A stretch of 64,000 nucleotides of DNA from Pseudo-nitzschia pungens (taxonomy: Eukaryota; Bacillariophyta; Bacillariophyceae; Bacillariales; Bacillariaceae), in the NCBI GenBank assembly GCA_037355855.1, contig CM074760.1, positions 7,308,501 through 7,372,500 of the forward strand, written 5' to 3'. This document shows positions 22,588 to 37,000 of the stretch, in pieces. Numbering within the stretch: position 1 is the stretch's first letter; each line of letters begins with the position of its first letter. Made by a program: the position numbers and the translations under genes. The notes under the pieces are model-generated. The model was not told the DNA's origin. It saw only the letters and a program-made list of their open reading frames with translations, and did not search any database.

Positions 22588-23793
22588 TTATACGCTAATG
22601 TTCTCGCATTTAGCAGCCTTGGAAAATCGCTTGAGGATTCCAGCGGTAACCTTTCCAGGACCCAATTCATAAGCCTTTTCGAAGTCTTTGGACAGTATCA
22701 AGTCCATGGTGTTCTCCCACAAGACAGGAGATGTCACTTGAGTAGCCAACAACTTCTTGATTGTTTCGGGATCAGAGTGGGGCGCGGCATCGACATTGCT
22801 GATGACAGGAATGCGAGGCTTCTTGATTTCGACCTCTTTCAAGACATCTTCCAACGAAGAAACAGCAGGAGCCATGAAGTCTGGACATATGAAATTCAAT
22901 TTGAAGACAGGAACAGAAACAAAATGATTAGAGTCTTCCATGGGAAAGCCAGCGTTCGCAAGACGACAGTTACATTCCCATGCGAAAAGTTCCGCTCAGT
23001 TGAACATAGTATTTCACTTACCCGTGTGGAAGGCACCTGCTACAGCCAACTTGACGGTCATGCGGGCTTTGAATTCTGGCTTGGCGATTTCGGCAAGTGT
23101 ATCGCAGGCGGCGGTGGCACCACTTACGGCGTAGTTTCCTTTGCACAAGAAGTTGGCAATTTGAACCTTTTCGCCACTCTTTTCGCTAGCAACTTCACAA
23201 AGTTCTTTGACCTTCTCGCTGTCGAGTCCAATGACAGAAACCATACCGGTATCGACGGCATCAGCAGCGGCTTGCATCGCTTCTCCACGAGCCTTGGTGA
23301 TCTTGACACCATCGGCGAAGGAGATGGCACCAGCGAAGCACAAGGCCGAGTATTCACCCAAACTCAATCCCATAGCGCAGGTGGCTTCATCGACAGCTTC
23401 GGCGCCGGCATCCTGCTTCAACTTTTCTACGGCAGCCATACTGGCGACGAAGATAGCGGGTTGCGAAACCACCGTGGAATCAAGTTTCTCTTTGGGGCCT
23501 TCGGTGCAGACTTCAAGCAAATCGTAACCCAAGATTTCGCTTGCTTCATCGAAGAGGGCCTTGGCTGCAGGGACTTCGGCAACGACCTCGCTGCACATAC
23601 CGACAGATTGTGCTCCTTGTCCAGGGAACATGAAGGCGACCTTCGACGAGAAGTCGTCGAAGTCATTGTCGCTGGCAGCAATCTTTGTCAACGTGCGGCC
23701 GAAAGATTTCGCGGTAGGGACAAAGGCAGACGACAACCGCGTGGTGGCAGCCAACAGAATCATGGCGTACGATGAGTTGAGTAGTTGGACCAT
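22588..23793 (-). CDS. fabD: Malonyl-CoA:ACP transacylase, plastid-targeted
   Basis: Exons 23793-23022 and 22880-22588, joined across an intron with GTAAGT donor and TCCAG acceptor, give 354 residues. The N-terminus is a signal peptide (MVQLL...) ending in SSAFVP, the Phe-containing motif of diatom plastid precursors, followed by a basic transit segment. The enzyme domain shows FMFPGQGAQSVGM, the nucleophile motif GLSLGEYSAL, and the catalytic His in GAFHTDFMAPA, which is recreated exactly by the splice. NVDAAPH and ELGPGKVTAG complete the family pattern. The enzyme transfers malonyl from CoA to acyl carrier protein for plastid type II fatty acid synthesis. The length matches eukaryotic plastid homologues. 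The gene is divergent from the V-ATPase gene with 581 bp between start codons. Confidence 0.95.
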
Positions 23794-24374
23794 CTTCGTT
23801 CTACACTCTGCTATACCTTTTAAGCTAATTCCAGTTGCTAACTGTATTGTGATGATGGATACGATGTCTATCTATGCTCCACCTTTTTGAATCAAATATT
23901 GGTTCAAATCCGATCCATCAGTCCACACCATCTGTCAGCATTAGATTACGCGATGCGTGCGTGATTGAGGTGCGTGAGGTATTGAAAAAAACAATTGTGG
24001 CGAGCGAGTGTGTTCTGACTGACGTCATCGCATACGATAATAAGTGTACTATAGATATGTTCAATAAGTATGATGGATATGACGACAAGAAACAAGACTG
24101 AAAATAGTGGTCATCTCGATTTGCTACCAAAAAAAATTAGAAAAATGCATCATCTCCTCAGTCTCCTCAGTCAGTCATCCTCAACAATCACAACGGACCT
24201 ACCGGCACGAACGACGAACTAATACTTCGTATCATCCATTTTCCGTAAGTGGAGCTGCTTCCACTATTTACCAGTGATATCAGCACGAAGAAAGTAAAAT
24301 ATTGTTCGCAAAACACGACCTTGACAGAGTAATTTGAAAGAGATCGAAGTTTGAGTCGAAGAGAAGAATAAAAT
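23794..24374. promoter_or_regulatory. Shared divergent upstream region (transacylase / V-ATPase a)
   Basis: This 581-bp spacer separates two divergent starts, so it must hold both promoters. It contains a TCCTCAGTC short duplication at about 24150-24180. No tRNA is supported despite a T-arm-like sequence at 23896-23912. Individual elements cannot be assigned from sequence alone. Confidence 0.45.
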
Positions 24375-27207
24375 ATGGCGAAATGGTTCCGTTCCGAGCC
24401 GATGGAGTATATCTCCATTATCATTAATGAAGATGCCTCTCATGACTGTCTTGCCGACCTAGGAAAGTTGGGAGTTATTCAGTTCACAGACGTACGTTAT
24501 TTCAGTTTTTAAAAAGATTCAGGAAGGAAGTTCTCGAATGTAGTGTTTCAACGTCTTCCCATCTTTGTAGATGAAATGTAAGGAGACAAAAAATATGCCT
24601 TCCATTGGCCGATTTCCATCTCATCGTTTCTTCTCATTCTTTCTTGGAAATACGACTTTGTTCATATGAAACAAGCTTAATCCCGAGCTGACTCCTTTCC
24701 AACGTCGATATGTTTCGTACGTAAAACGGTGTGACGAGTTGGAGCGAAAGCTTCGTTACTTCAATTCGGAGATCGACAAATTTGATCTTGAATGTACCTC
24801 TGCTGGGACGATCGACGAATTTTTGGAGAGCAACCCTTTTGTGTCAAGTACGGGAGAAGCTTCGAATGGAAAATTACTGGAATCAGTAGAAGAAGAGCTC
24901 GAAGGCTACGAATCGCAATTGAAAGAGCTGAATTCCTACAGTGAAAAGCTTACTGTGGAATACAACGAAAAGGTTGAACTTCAGGAAGTCTACGAAAAGG
25001 CACGATATTTCTTTATGACCGATGCTCCACGCCTCGCAAGTTCTGAACGCCGACGTGGACGAGCGGCCGAACGATCCAGTCTTCTAGACAACGCCGATCA
25101 TCGGCCCGAAATGGATATGCGATTCTCATTTTTAACCGGCGTTGTCGCCACCGAAGAGTGCCATCGTTTCGAGCGAATGGTCTTCCGCACTACACGTGGT
25201 AACTGCTATGTGAGATTCGCTCCTATTGAGCAGCCAATAACTGACCCGTCCACTGGTCAACTTCTACAAAAGTCGGTTTTCATCGTATTTTACAAATCGC
25301 AGGCCATCGAAGCCAAGCTCAAGAAAATTTGCGATGCATTCCAGGCCCACCGTTATGGTATTCCCGACATGGACGACGCAACGTCGGTCGACAGCATGCT
25401 AACAGAAAATTCGCAAGATCTTGTCGATTCTCGCACAGTCCTTTTGAAAAATCAAGATATGCGGTATCGATTGTGTTGCAAGATTGCGCAGCACCGCGAA
25501 CGGTGGTCATGGATTGTGTTGAGGGAAAAGGCCATCTATCACTCTCTCAACATGTTCAAAGCAGATGTCGCCGGAATGCTACGCGGAGAGGGATGGGTTC
25601 CCACGGAGAACATGAATGAACTGCGGGAGGTTGTGGAAAGGGCGCATTCCAACATGGATATGGGTATGCCAAGTCACGTTGATCATGTTCCTCAGCCGTG
25701 GCCCACGCCTCCAACACACTTTGTGACAAATAAGTTCACATACGCTTATCAAGAGTTCGTGAACACGTACGGCATTCCTCGGTATCGGGAGGGAAACCCT
25801 GCTCTATTCACAGCCGCTACATTCCCATTTCTCTTTGGAGTGATGTATGGTGATATTGGCCACGGTACATTTTTATTTTTGGCAGGAGCGGCGATGTGTT
25901 GGAATGAAAGGGATGCAGAAAAAAATTTAAAGGGACAAGGTCAAGAAGCGCAAGCGTTCCATGCAATGCGCTACATGTTTTTATTTATGGGGTTCTTTGC
26001 TGTTTACGCAGGGTTCATATACAACGATTGTTTCTCTCTAGGCCTCAACCTTTTTCGAAGTCGATGGCATTTTGATGGTCAGGAATACGGAACAGTACAA
26101 GAAGGTGATGTTGCAACTCTTGACGCCGAGTATGGTTCGAATGAATCTGTTTATCCGTTTGGTCTGGATCCAGTGTGGCATGTTTCGTCGAATGAACTTT
26201 TGTTCTTCAACTCCTTCAAAATGAAAATGAGTGTTATTTTCGGAATCTGCCAAATGTTCCTTGGTACATGCATCAGAGGTCTCAACGCAATTCATTTCCG
26301 AGAGAAGGTAGACCTTTACTTTGAGGTTTTTCCAATGGTAGTCTTCTCTTCGTTGTTCGTCTACATGGTTGTATTGATCTTCACGAAATGGACTGTCGAC
26401 TGGAACGCACGAATGACCCTTGCCACTTGCTTTGACCCATCCGGTGATGAATGGCATGACGACTGGCAAACATGCGTAGTGCAAGAAGGTGGAAACGGTT
26501 TCTGTACGCCAATGGGGTACAGCTGTAAAGATAGCGATAAAACCGTTGACAGATGCCCATTGAATTACGGAGGTTCTGGTGATGGTTGTCAACCACCTGG
26601 TCTGATTACGACCCTGATCAATATTGCACTTGCACCCGGAGTTGTGGACGAGCCCATCTTTGCTGGCCAAGCCTTTGTCCAAAATCTTCTTCTTTTCTGT
26701 GCGCTCGCTTCCGTTCCTGTGTTGCTGTTGGGTAAGCCTTTCTTCCTCAAGCAACAAACACACACTCGTATTGAACATCATTCGGAAGAACTCCCGCTCT
26801 ATGCAGACGAACACGATCGTAGTGATCATGAAGAACACGACTTTTCTGAGATCATCATTCACCAGGGCATCGAAACTATCGAATTTGTTCTCGGCATGGT
26901 TTCCAACACAGCTTCCTACCTTCGTCTTTGGGCCCTTTCTCTTGCTCACTCGGAGCTTGCCACCGTGTTTTGGAACAAGTGCGTGCTATCGACATTGAAC
27001 ATGAGCTCATTTATCTATTGCTACTTCGGCTTTGGATTGTTCGCTGCTATAACATTTGGTGTATTATTGATGATGGATGTATTGGAATGCTATCTGCATT
27101 CACTTCGGTTGCATTGGGTTGAATTTCAGAGCAAGTTCTACAAGGGAGATGGCGTTAGGTTTGTTCCATACTCTTTCAAACAGGTACTGCAGGATGCATC
27201 CCAGTAG
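24375..27207 (+). CDS. V-type proton ATPase subunit a (V0 sector, 100/116-kDa)
   Basis: Exon 1 is 24375-24491 (39 codons, beginning MAKWFRSEPMEY) and exon 2 is 24676-27207, with a 184-bp intron (donor GTACGT, acceptor CAAG); 882 residues. The start matches the family: FRSE, LGKLGVIQFTD, then across the splice LNPELTPFQRRYVSYVKRC. The N-terminal half is the cytosolic arm. The C-terminal half is the multi-span membrane domain with LFGVMYGDIGHG, FAVYAGFIYND, and NTASYLRLWALSLAHSEL, which carries the essential arginine of the proton path. The domain includes a Cys-containing lumenal loop (about 26425-26600). The subunit forms the proton half-channels of the vacuolar/endomembrane ATPase; in diatoms V-ATPases also acidify the silica deposition vesicle, though this isoform's location is not shown here. 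Confidence 0.96.
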
Positions 27208-28098
27208 AACATAGGGACTTCATAGCATAGATAGATTTTTGTTCAAAATTATTAATGATACAGCATGATCGATTCATTTTATGGTTGCCTCAACTAGGTA
27301 CAAACAATTCGTCACATTCGACCACATTCCCACTGATGTTTAAGTCCCAGTATGGCCTTCCAAAGTTGTAAAAATATGATTACTTTTGCAAGTGCTGGGA
27401 TGTCAATCTTAAGTGCTTTCATCACACTGAGATCCATGGCAGAGCACCGAAGTAGACATGCTGTTTGAACGACTCACTCACTCATGACTCCTGATCAATG
27501 CGATGTTGTATTATTTTAATGAAGTACCGGTAAGTTACAGTAAGGTTTACGAAGTAATTTTAGTGCCCCCCCTCTTTTCGATCAGAAGTATGTACCGTAT
27601 CTGAGACAGATTGAATTCCCCAATTTGACAAAAAGATATCTCATATAACATAACCTTAAATGCTTGGAAATTGTTTTAGTGCACCCCCCAATCGGGCACG
27701 ATCTAACTTCCCATCATAGCTGACATTATTATTTATGTGCGGTTTTACCACTACGGTGAGGTTAGCTACAGTCCGTCCCCATGCATTCCATCATCACAAC
27801 GGCAACGTTTTTACCCTTGCAGCATCGGAAGTAATTGATCCTCGAAAAGAAGAGTGGTGCCATCCAGTATCAAAAGAACAAAATACTCCAGTAGCGACTC
27901 CACAAACTACATAGCTTGAATGGAACACTATCTGCCCTCGTATGCGATCATACCGATTTTCAATCCTGCCGCTGGAATCATGAGTTTAATCTAAAGTCGA
28001 CTCACAACAAACATTCAAACACACGAGAACTAAGGATCCAACAACCTCCTTTAATTTCTTTGGAACTTGACGACGTCACTCTTGTATGAAGTATCATT
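27208..28098. other. Intergenic region, 0.9 kb, upstream of TOR
   Basis: No supported gene. The stretch contains a GTACCGGTAAGTTACAGTAAGG motif group at 27524-27551 and two related TTTTAGTGC(A)CCCCCC strings at about 27561 and 27677. It joins two plus-strand genes and should contain the V-ATPase 3' end and the TOR promoter. Confidence 0.55.
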
Positions 28099-31000
28099 AT
28101 GAGTTACTTTCCTGATATCAAAGATGATCGATCGTCGGACGCTCACTTGAGTCCATTGAACGAAATAATACAAGAGTTGAAACGAAAAAATGTTGTTGCA
28201 TCGGCTGCATCTGGAGGTCCTCAGTTGGCGCTGGATTCAAGGAGCGACCCATGGGGATCTTCCGAAGCTGCCCTGGGAATGACTGAGGATGGCATGACTA
28301 TTAGTTTTGGAAGAAAGGAACGCGCGTCCACTATCTTTCCTCCTCGCCAAACGTCGTCTTCCATTTCCTTCGATGACAATGATTCCGCCAAAATAAAATT
28401 TTGTGGATGCGACCAGCAGCAGCAACAATCTCTGACCCGACCAGGTCAAGAACAAATATCATCGACACTTCTTTACCAGCAAAAAGAGCGTAGAAAAAGC
28501 TGTCCCTATTGCGGAAAACTTCCTCAACCTTCGAATCACATCCAAGAAAGCAGTACGAATCTAACGAGTCCCCGACAAAAACCAAGGTTGAGTCCATGGC
28601 TGATTTCCCCCCCTCCAAAACATGCCGAAGATCTATTGCAAGTGACTCCTCAATTGCGAATAATATCTTCCTCATCTACCGACATGAACGTCGCGGGAAG
28701 CTCAACATCCAATAATGTTTTCAGCATGATCTTGTCTTCGACACCTTTCCATCATCATTTCAATCCATTGAACAATCAAGGTATCCCTGCTTCTTCATCC
28801 GCTGCAGCAGATTCGTCCATCCCTCGTGGTGGTAGTAATATGGGAGTTAATGCGAATACTGCTACCAATGCATCGACTACTAACTCGAGCTCCACTACTT
28901 CGGACTACAAGGCGAGTTTGAAACGTGATAGAGCAAACCATCAGGCCGCGACGGAATTGGCATCATTACTTTGGATCTGCGCCCACGAAATGTCCCTCGA
29001 AGATTATGGAAGAGTGGAAAGCAAAACATTTACCAGGGTGTTTGCCCTAGTGCATTCGAAAGGCAACATAGACCGAAGGATGGCGGGGTTAGCCGCTTTG
29101 GATGCATTGATTGACGCGCCCAGTGCGGATGAAGAAAGGAAGGCCATCAAGTTTGCAAATACACTCAGTGGGGGTCTGCGATCGGCTCGTGGAAATTATG
29201 AGTTCTTATCAGCCGTCTCAAAAGCCCTTGGTCACATGGCGAGTAGGACGGCGAATATAGACTTTGTCGAATCGGAAGTAACGCGGGCTTTGGAATGGTT
29301 ACGAACGGATCGCTCGGACCGACGGTAGGTGTATGATAGAAATTCAAATCATGATTGTGCTGCGAGATGCCTTTTTTGCTTGCGGTTGATGAATTCGTGA
29401 TCGAATGTTTCGGTGTCGTAGTCCCACCTTTGTTATTGACTACAACGTTTTTTTTTTGTTTGATTTGATTTTGTTCATTTCATTTCTGTTCCCTCGCTTC
29501 TTCGTCTTCAAAAATCATAGACTAGCTGCTACTCTTGCGCTTAAGGAATTTGCTATTCATGCTCCTACTGCTTTCTATTCAAAAACTTCGCAATCGCCAT
29601 TGGGTCAAGGAGGATCAAACGAATTCTTGGATTACATTTTTCAGGCGGTTCGTGATCCACAACCCATCGTTCGAGCATGCGCTGCTGATGCTCTATCTCA
29701 GTGCTTGAAGATATTAATGGAAAGGCAACACATGTCGTTGACAGGACTACTCTGCCAGGTTCATTTTTCTGTCATGGAGGGTTTGGATATGCAACTACCC
29801 AAAAACAGCTGGGCGAACCCCGCAGTCACTTCCAAGGTGGAAACCTCGCAACACGGATCTCTATTGGTTGTTGCCACTATGATTGCTCATACACGCGATT
29901 TCATGCTGCCACGCTACGATGAAGTTTGTAATAAGGTCATTGATTTCATGGAACACCCAAAGGTGTTAATACGATTGGAATTGGTACGGCTGCTACCCCG
30001 GTTGGCTCAACGATGCCCAAGAACTTTTGCTCGCCGGTATCTAGACCAGAGTTTGGAGTTTTTACTCGCAACCGCCACGACTTCACCAACTCCGCGAGTG
30101 GGTGTTGATATACGAGATGTAGCTTTCCATTCTATTGGTCGCATGATTTTGGCCTTGGTTGATCCGATCACAGGTGATGTAATTGGCGCAAATGTTCCCA
30201 CGATCAAGATTTCGGATGATCCTGAACATCCAGGAGAACATCACGTTGTTGAATTGTGTGAAACTGGAGTTATTCATAGCAGATTGGACGAGATATTTGA
30301 ATTGGTTAGTAAGGGTTTGAAATATCGGTCAACTTCATCCTCGCGAAAGACATCTGTGATACATATTGCTGCATTTCATTGCGCTGCAGATCTTATCAAA
30401 GCTCTTGGAGAAATGGCCCATCCTTATATTTCTGGCTTGGTTAATGATATGTTTGGTGCAGGCTTAAGCAATGATCTAATACAGTGTCTACACGCTATTG
30501 CAGAATGTGTACCAGAGCAGCAAAGTGTTATCGAAGACAGGCTCTTTCAAGAAGTGTCTATTTGTCTTGCAGGCATTCAATCTGCGCGAGTATTCTGTGA
30601 TCCTCTTCTTTTCACACAAAACTCAATAGATGGTAAACAGCCACCCCGAATCTTGCTGGTGGACCAAAGACCTTCGTCACCGATTGAAGACGGCAAAGAA
30701 GACCCAACTATCCGTATTAACATGTCGAATAACCCCGCGGTTGTGAAGAGTCTTGTCCTAAGTCTCCAAACCTTGGGAACCTTTGGGGACTACATGGGAA
30801 GAGTGACGACGTTTGACTCGGTGGTACCAATCCTTCCCTTTGTACAAAATGTTGCAGCACCTTACTTGTCGCACCCATCGAGCGAGGTGCGAAGAGCGGC
30901 AGCACTAACATGTTGCGTCCTGCTAGTCCCTCCTGGGATAATACACCGAAAACGTGTTGGAAGCCAATCTGCGGTAATCATAGAACAAGTGTTAGATTTC

Positions 31001-34000
31001 TTACTTCAGGTCGCTGTGTCGGATCCTTCGCCGGTTGTGCGGCTATGCGTTGTCCGAGCACTGGACTCGAGATACGATCCATTCTTATGCCAGGTTGATT
31101 CAATACAGCATCTTCTTCTGTTGCTACAAGATGAAGTCCTGGCCACCCGAGCTGCAGGAGTAAGTTTGTTAGGTCGGCTAGCATCTCTTAACCCTGCCCC
31201 AATATTGCCAGCGATGAGAAAATTCCTTATGGAAGTCATCGTTGAACTACAATGTGGCGTTGATACTGGTAGAAGTCGGGAGGAGGCAACTCGGCTACTA
31301 GTTGTATTCTTGAGATCGAATTCGTTGCGGCGATTGATCCACCCTGTTCTCCCTGCAATGATTGAAAAATTACCACTGAATGGGAAGACACCGCGTCTTG
31401 CTTCGGCTGCGATGGAAGCACTTGGAGAGCTAGCGAAAACTGCAGGGGCAGCATTGCAACCTTGGGTAAATGAGGTGGTTCCCAATATTCTCGACACTCT
31501 TCAAGACCAGAGTAGCGCTAGCAAGCAGAGAGCTAGTTTGAGAACACTAGCTCAGATTGCGGGCTCAACTGGATACGTTATCCAGCCCTACATTGATTAC
31601 CCAAAGCTTTTGTCTCAAGCCACAGATATCTTACCAGGAACGAAACGAGCTCCTTGGTCTCTCAGAAGAGAAGTTATTCGCACGTTAGGTGTTCTAGGAG
31701 CATTGGATCCTGATATTTATAACATTGTTGCACCTCAGGCAAGAAAAGGTGGAGCTGTTGGCGGTGCTTATTTTGTTGTTCAAGACGATCATGTCCTCAA
31801 CGCCGAAGTCGTAGACGGTGGACCAAACGATAATGCTTCGAATCTACTTGGAAGTTCCATGAATGGCCGCGGAGTTTCACGCCTTTCTTTTTCGAAAAAT
31901 TTGGGAAAAGCAGCAACCTCGTCGGCTCAAGGGAAGAAGGTCGTTTTGAACCTAGCTGAGTCATTCAAAAAAATAAACGACTCCGATGATAACATTCCAG
32001 TTCATTTATCCATGTATGAACAATATGCAATGGTTGCTCAGCCCGTATCGAGTCACACATCGGCTCGTCGAATGACTCCAGTGGATGACGAATTTTATCC
32101 TACTGTGACCATTCAGGCACTAATGCGAGTTTTCAAGAATTCATCCTTGGCTGTTCACCATGGAATGGTGATGCAGGCTATCATGTTCATCTTCAAGTCC
32201 CTTGGGCTACGTTGTGTTTCGTTTCTGAATCAGGTCGTTCCACATGTTCTGCTTACAATCCGTAACTGCGGACCAACCAACCTTCGGGAATCGTTACTGA
32301 AGCAGGTTGCAACTTTGAGTGGTATAGTTCGAGAGCATCTACGACCTTACGTTTCTGATATTTTCGACATTGTAGAAAGCTTCTGGACATCGCGTCATAT
32401 TTCAACAATATTCAGCTTGATATCTCATATTGCAGTCGGAGTTCCTGATGAATTTAAATTTTTTGTCCCAAGGTTGATACGACTTTACCTGAAAAGTCTT
32501 GATGAGATTCAAATAGCTGAATGGGTCTCAACTGATCTTCCAATTCGTCATCGACGAGATTTTCAAGAAACAGAACGCTTGCGACTGATCCTTTGCAGCA
32601 TCCGAAGTCTGAAAGGCGTTCTCGGTGATTACTTGCATGTTCTTGTTCCCGCTCTTTTGAAATTGGCCGATGCTATACTACCTCTGATATCGGACAACTT
32701 GATAAATGAGGACAATTCTGTAACAAATCAAGACATCGAGAAATTGAGCGTCCTATTGTTTCAAACGACATCTGCATTGCTTGAATGTGAAGGGACTAGT
32801 AGTTCAAACAAGGCTATGTTACCATATTGGGGAGAGAAAAATGCGTATGCAGGGAACCTGTCGGCCCGGATCGTCCAACCTTTGATAAGGTTATTACGAG
32901 ACAAGTGTAAATCAAATAGGTCTGTCGGTCTGGCAGTTATCCATACAATTTGTGTATGCGCGAGGCAACTTGGTATAAATACGTGGATGCAGCTCTATCA
33001 CAATGTTGTCAGAAGTGTGATTTTTGAATGGCAAGAAAATATCAGATTCAACGATATTGATAATCAGAATCAAGAAAGATCACCAACGAAAGTGTCGTTT
33101 CAGACCACGACTGGTCTACACCATTACGATGAGCTCATTGAAGAATTACAGAACCCGCCGCTGCAGAGAAGTTACTTGGATCCATATATTACAGAAACAC
33201 ATCGCGCACCGCCAAGGCAAGATTCTATGGCACTTGCAGGACTTGATCAACAAATCTTTACTGATAACCTCGGCATCGCCCCGCACTTTGACAATCCATC
33301 GAACGAATTCGATGTTGTCACAAACATGTATCAGCAAGCATTGAATCAACCCAACAAATCCAAAATCAATCAGTCACAATTGCAGCGGGCTTGGGATGTA
33401 TCTCAATGTGCCTCAAGAGATGATTGGGATGAGTGGATGCGTCGGTTGGGAATACAGCTGCTACGGGAGGCTCCCTCGCCTGCTCTACGAGCGTCCGCCA
33501 GTCTTGCTCATGCTTATCAACCCTTGTCTAGGGAGCTTTTTAGCGCAGCATTTGTTTGTTGTTGGAAAGAGTTACACCAAACCTACAGAATCAATCTTGT
33601 CCACGCACTAGAAACAGCTTTTGTCGCTGATATATCTCCCGAAATTTTGCAAGCTCTCTTGAACTTGGCGGAATTCATGGAGCACGACCCATCCGGAGGT
33701 CTTCCGATCGATATCCCAATCTTAGCGAATCTCGCGCTGAAATGCAGAGCTTACGCCAAGGCTCTTCACTACAAAGAACGTGAACATAGTATTAGCAATT
33801 CCAGTTCCTGTGTGGAAGCACTGATCAGCATCAACCGAAAACTTGACCTTCAAGGTATGGACGTGCTTGCCGCTATCGTACCAATTCAGTGATGTAATTA
33901 ATCTAACATGTTTTTTTCTTTAAATTCATCCCAAAACAGAGGCCGCACTGGGTGTTCTAAAATCCGCGACAATGAGATTTGAGGAGCAGCAACTACATGA

Positions 34001-37000
34001 TGATATGTCTATCGGGACATTTACGTCTACTGGTCTTCCTCGTCAACAAAATCCACATGAAATGTTTTACAGTGTTGTTTGGACTACAGAAGATAAGCAA
34101 AATAATGACATGAACTCGTTAGATCTAGCAGAAAACAGGGAGCGTTGGTTGGCAAAACTGGGATCCTGGACAGACGCTTTGAAAGTTTACACGGAAAAAT
34201 TAGCACTCAATCCTAACGATTTTGATGCAGCATTGGGTTGCATGAGATGTTTGAGCTCAAGTGGAGAGTGGAGACAAGTCCTTAAGCTTGCTGAAGAAAA
34301 TTGGGCAACTATCAGTGTTGGAAGTACATTCCGAAATGAGGTACATGATACCTCAAATGCATCACATTCTACTATAGTGGCCTTGAGAGAACAAAAAAAG
34401 GCGCTGAAAATGTGTGCAAAGGCTGCTTGGAGATTGGGAAGATGGGACGATCTCGAGAAATATTCGTCGGAATTGGTCGATGGACAAACGAGTCATGCGA
34501 AAGGGAACTCTGGTCCTTCGCCATCCTCTGGACCACGTGATGGAAGCATTCCCGAATTAGATTTCGATGGGACTTTTTTTTCTGCGATTTTACATATCCA
34601 CAGGGAAGAATGGCAAATGGCTGCAGAAGCAATTGATGGGGCAAGGAAGGCAATGGACGGACGTTTCACTGCTTTGATGGCAGAATCTTATAATCGAGCG
34701 TATCCGAGTATAGTCACTGCCCAAACTCTAGCCGAAATGGAGGAAATAATTGAATATCGAAAGATTGAGAAGGACTCCAAAGGAGGTGCACATTGTCATC
34801 CTGCAAATAGGCCAAATGTAAACGAAGCTCGCGAAAGACTTCTATCTGTTTGGAGAGATCGATTAGCTGGATGTCGAGTGGACGCAGAAGTTCACTATTC
34901 AATCATGGCCGTGAGATCTTTAATTCTTGGACCCGAAGACGAAGTAGACGCAACTTTGACGTTAAGTGAACTTTCTCGTCAAGCCCAGCGTTTCAAACTT
35001 GCTGAACGAATTCTCCTCGCTCCGCTCGAAAAACTTGGTGCCAACCTTAATGGCAACGTTTTTGGGTTTGGCTTAGAAAATCTTGGACTCAGAATGGAGC
35101 TCGATGATGCTATGAAAAAATTTCCAGTTTCACGAATAATCGATAATCTCGTGACAATTGAAGATAAATGCGCCTACCTCCCGCAATACTCTCAGGCTCA
35201 TCATCAATGGAGTCAGCAATTAGTAAAAGAAGCAGGAGGAATAGAAAGGTAAGCAAAGTGACGCGAAATTTGAAGTCGATCTTCGAGTACGTTTTATCTC
35301 ACTTCGTTCTTTCGCAACGAATCGCCTGAAGATTGACTATTCAACACAAGTTGTACTTCGCTTACTTAAAGCACTTATGGTTGACAGACCGCCGTGAGGA
35401 AGCTCGGCACAGATTAAGCAAGCTCTGTGATGCAGTTGATTTAACAATGCATTGTGAGAATATGAAGGATCAGTCACTGCGGTCGTCATGTTGGCTTGAA
35501 CTGGGGGAATGGAAACTCGAAGAGACTACAGCGCCTAACTCGAGCATACCAGATGTCCTGCAAGTCGAGGTTTTATCTGACTTCAAACGAGCTACGTTGA
35601 TGAATGGAGGGTACAAAGCATGGCATAATTGGGCACTTTTCAACTTCAGAATCGCTGAACAATTAAACGAAACTGATGAAGGAAATGGAAATCGTCGGAA
35701 AAACATTTCGACGTCATCGTCTTCACAAAGAAACCACGTGATTGCGGCTATCAAGTCTTTTGTCAACGCAATAAGTATCGGGACGAAACGTTGGAGTGCC
35801 TCGGTACAACAAGATATGCTCAACTTTCTAACTTGCCTGTTTCAATATGGCGAACAACGGGAAGTCGCGTCTATAATTAATGAGTGTGTGGGATCCGTTC
35901 CCATAGAAACTTGGCTTGGCGTTCTGCCACAGTTGTTAGCACGCATTCATCTCAACAGTCCTTCTATCCGCTCCGTTCTCCATCCGTTGCTTGTGCGACT
36001 TGGGGAAAAACATCCTCAGGCATTGATGTACCCACTTTCGGTTCTACTGAAAAGTCCTGTGGCTGAAAGAAAGAACTCAGCTGAAAGCTTAATGAATTCA
36101 CTACGTTCCCACTCGAGTGCACTGGTCGAAGAAGCCCTAATGGTATCCTCGGAGTTGATCAGGGTTGCCATCCTTTGGTTAGAGACCTGGCACGAGGGGC
36201 TTGAAGAAGCCTCGCGTCTGTACTTCGGAGAAGGAAACGTGTCTGGAATGCTTGATCTGCTTCTTCCACTTCATGAAAAAATCGAAAAAGGCGCTGACAC
36301 AAGACGTGAAAGTGAATTCATCAACACTTTCGGTTCAGATCTAGCGCAAGCTCATCAACACATTAAAGACTACGTTAGACTAATTTGCGAAGGTGGAGAT
36401 AGCATTCCGACTGGGCCTAATTCGTCAAATTCTTATGATGCTTCTGGCCGTCACATTAGGCAAAATGAAGAGGCCGAGACCGCTATGAACAAGGCATGGG
36501 ACATATATTATACAGTATTTCGGCGAATTAATAAGCAGCTACCGGCGCTTACGAAGTTAGAGTTATCTGATTGCTCTCCTGCTCTTAGCAATGCCCGGAG
36601 TCTTGAGCTTGGAGTGCCTGGTTCGTATCGAGTAGATGGTAGCTACATAAAGATCGAGAAGTTCATTCCGAGTGTGCAGGTGATTACAAGCAAACAAAGG
36701 CCGAGAAAAATCACTTTGCGAGGGAGTGATGGGAAAGATTACGTCTTCTTACTGAAAGGACATGAAGACTTGAGACAAGATGAACGCGTGATGCAATTGT
36801 TTGGTCTTGTCAATGCACTTTTAGAGAGGGATCGTCAAACGAAAAAACATGATCTTCGAATACAACGCTTTTCAATTTCACCTCTCTCCCATAATTGCGG
36901 TCTTGTCGGCTGGGTTCCTCACACTGATACCTTGCATTCTCTTATTAGAGATTATCGACAGATGAAAAAAATTCCGTTGAATTTGGAGCACAAAGAAATG

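Noticed and set aside
23850..23925. Possible tRNA: a GGTTCAAATCC B-box-like string at about 23900 with a five-base T-stem that pairs.
   Set aside because: No matching D-arm or A-box upstream and the acceptor stem pairs imperfectly; a chance T-arm.
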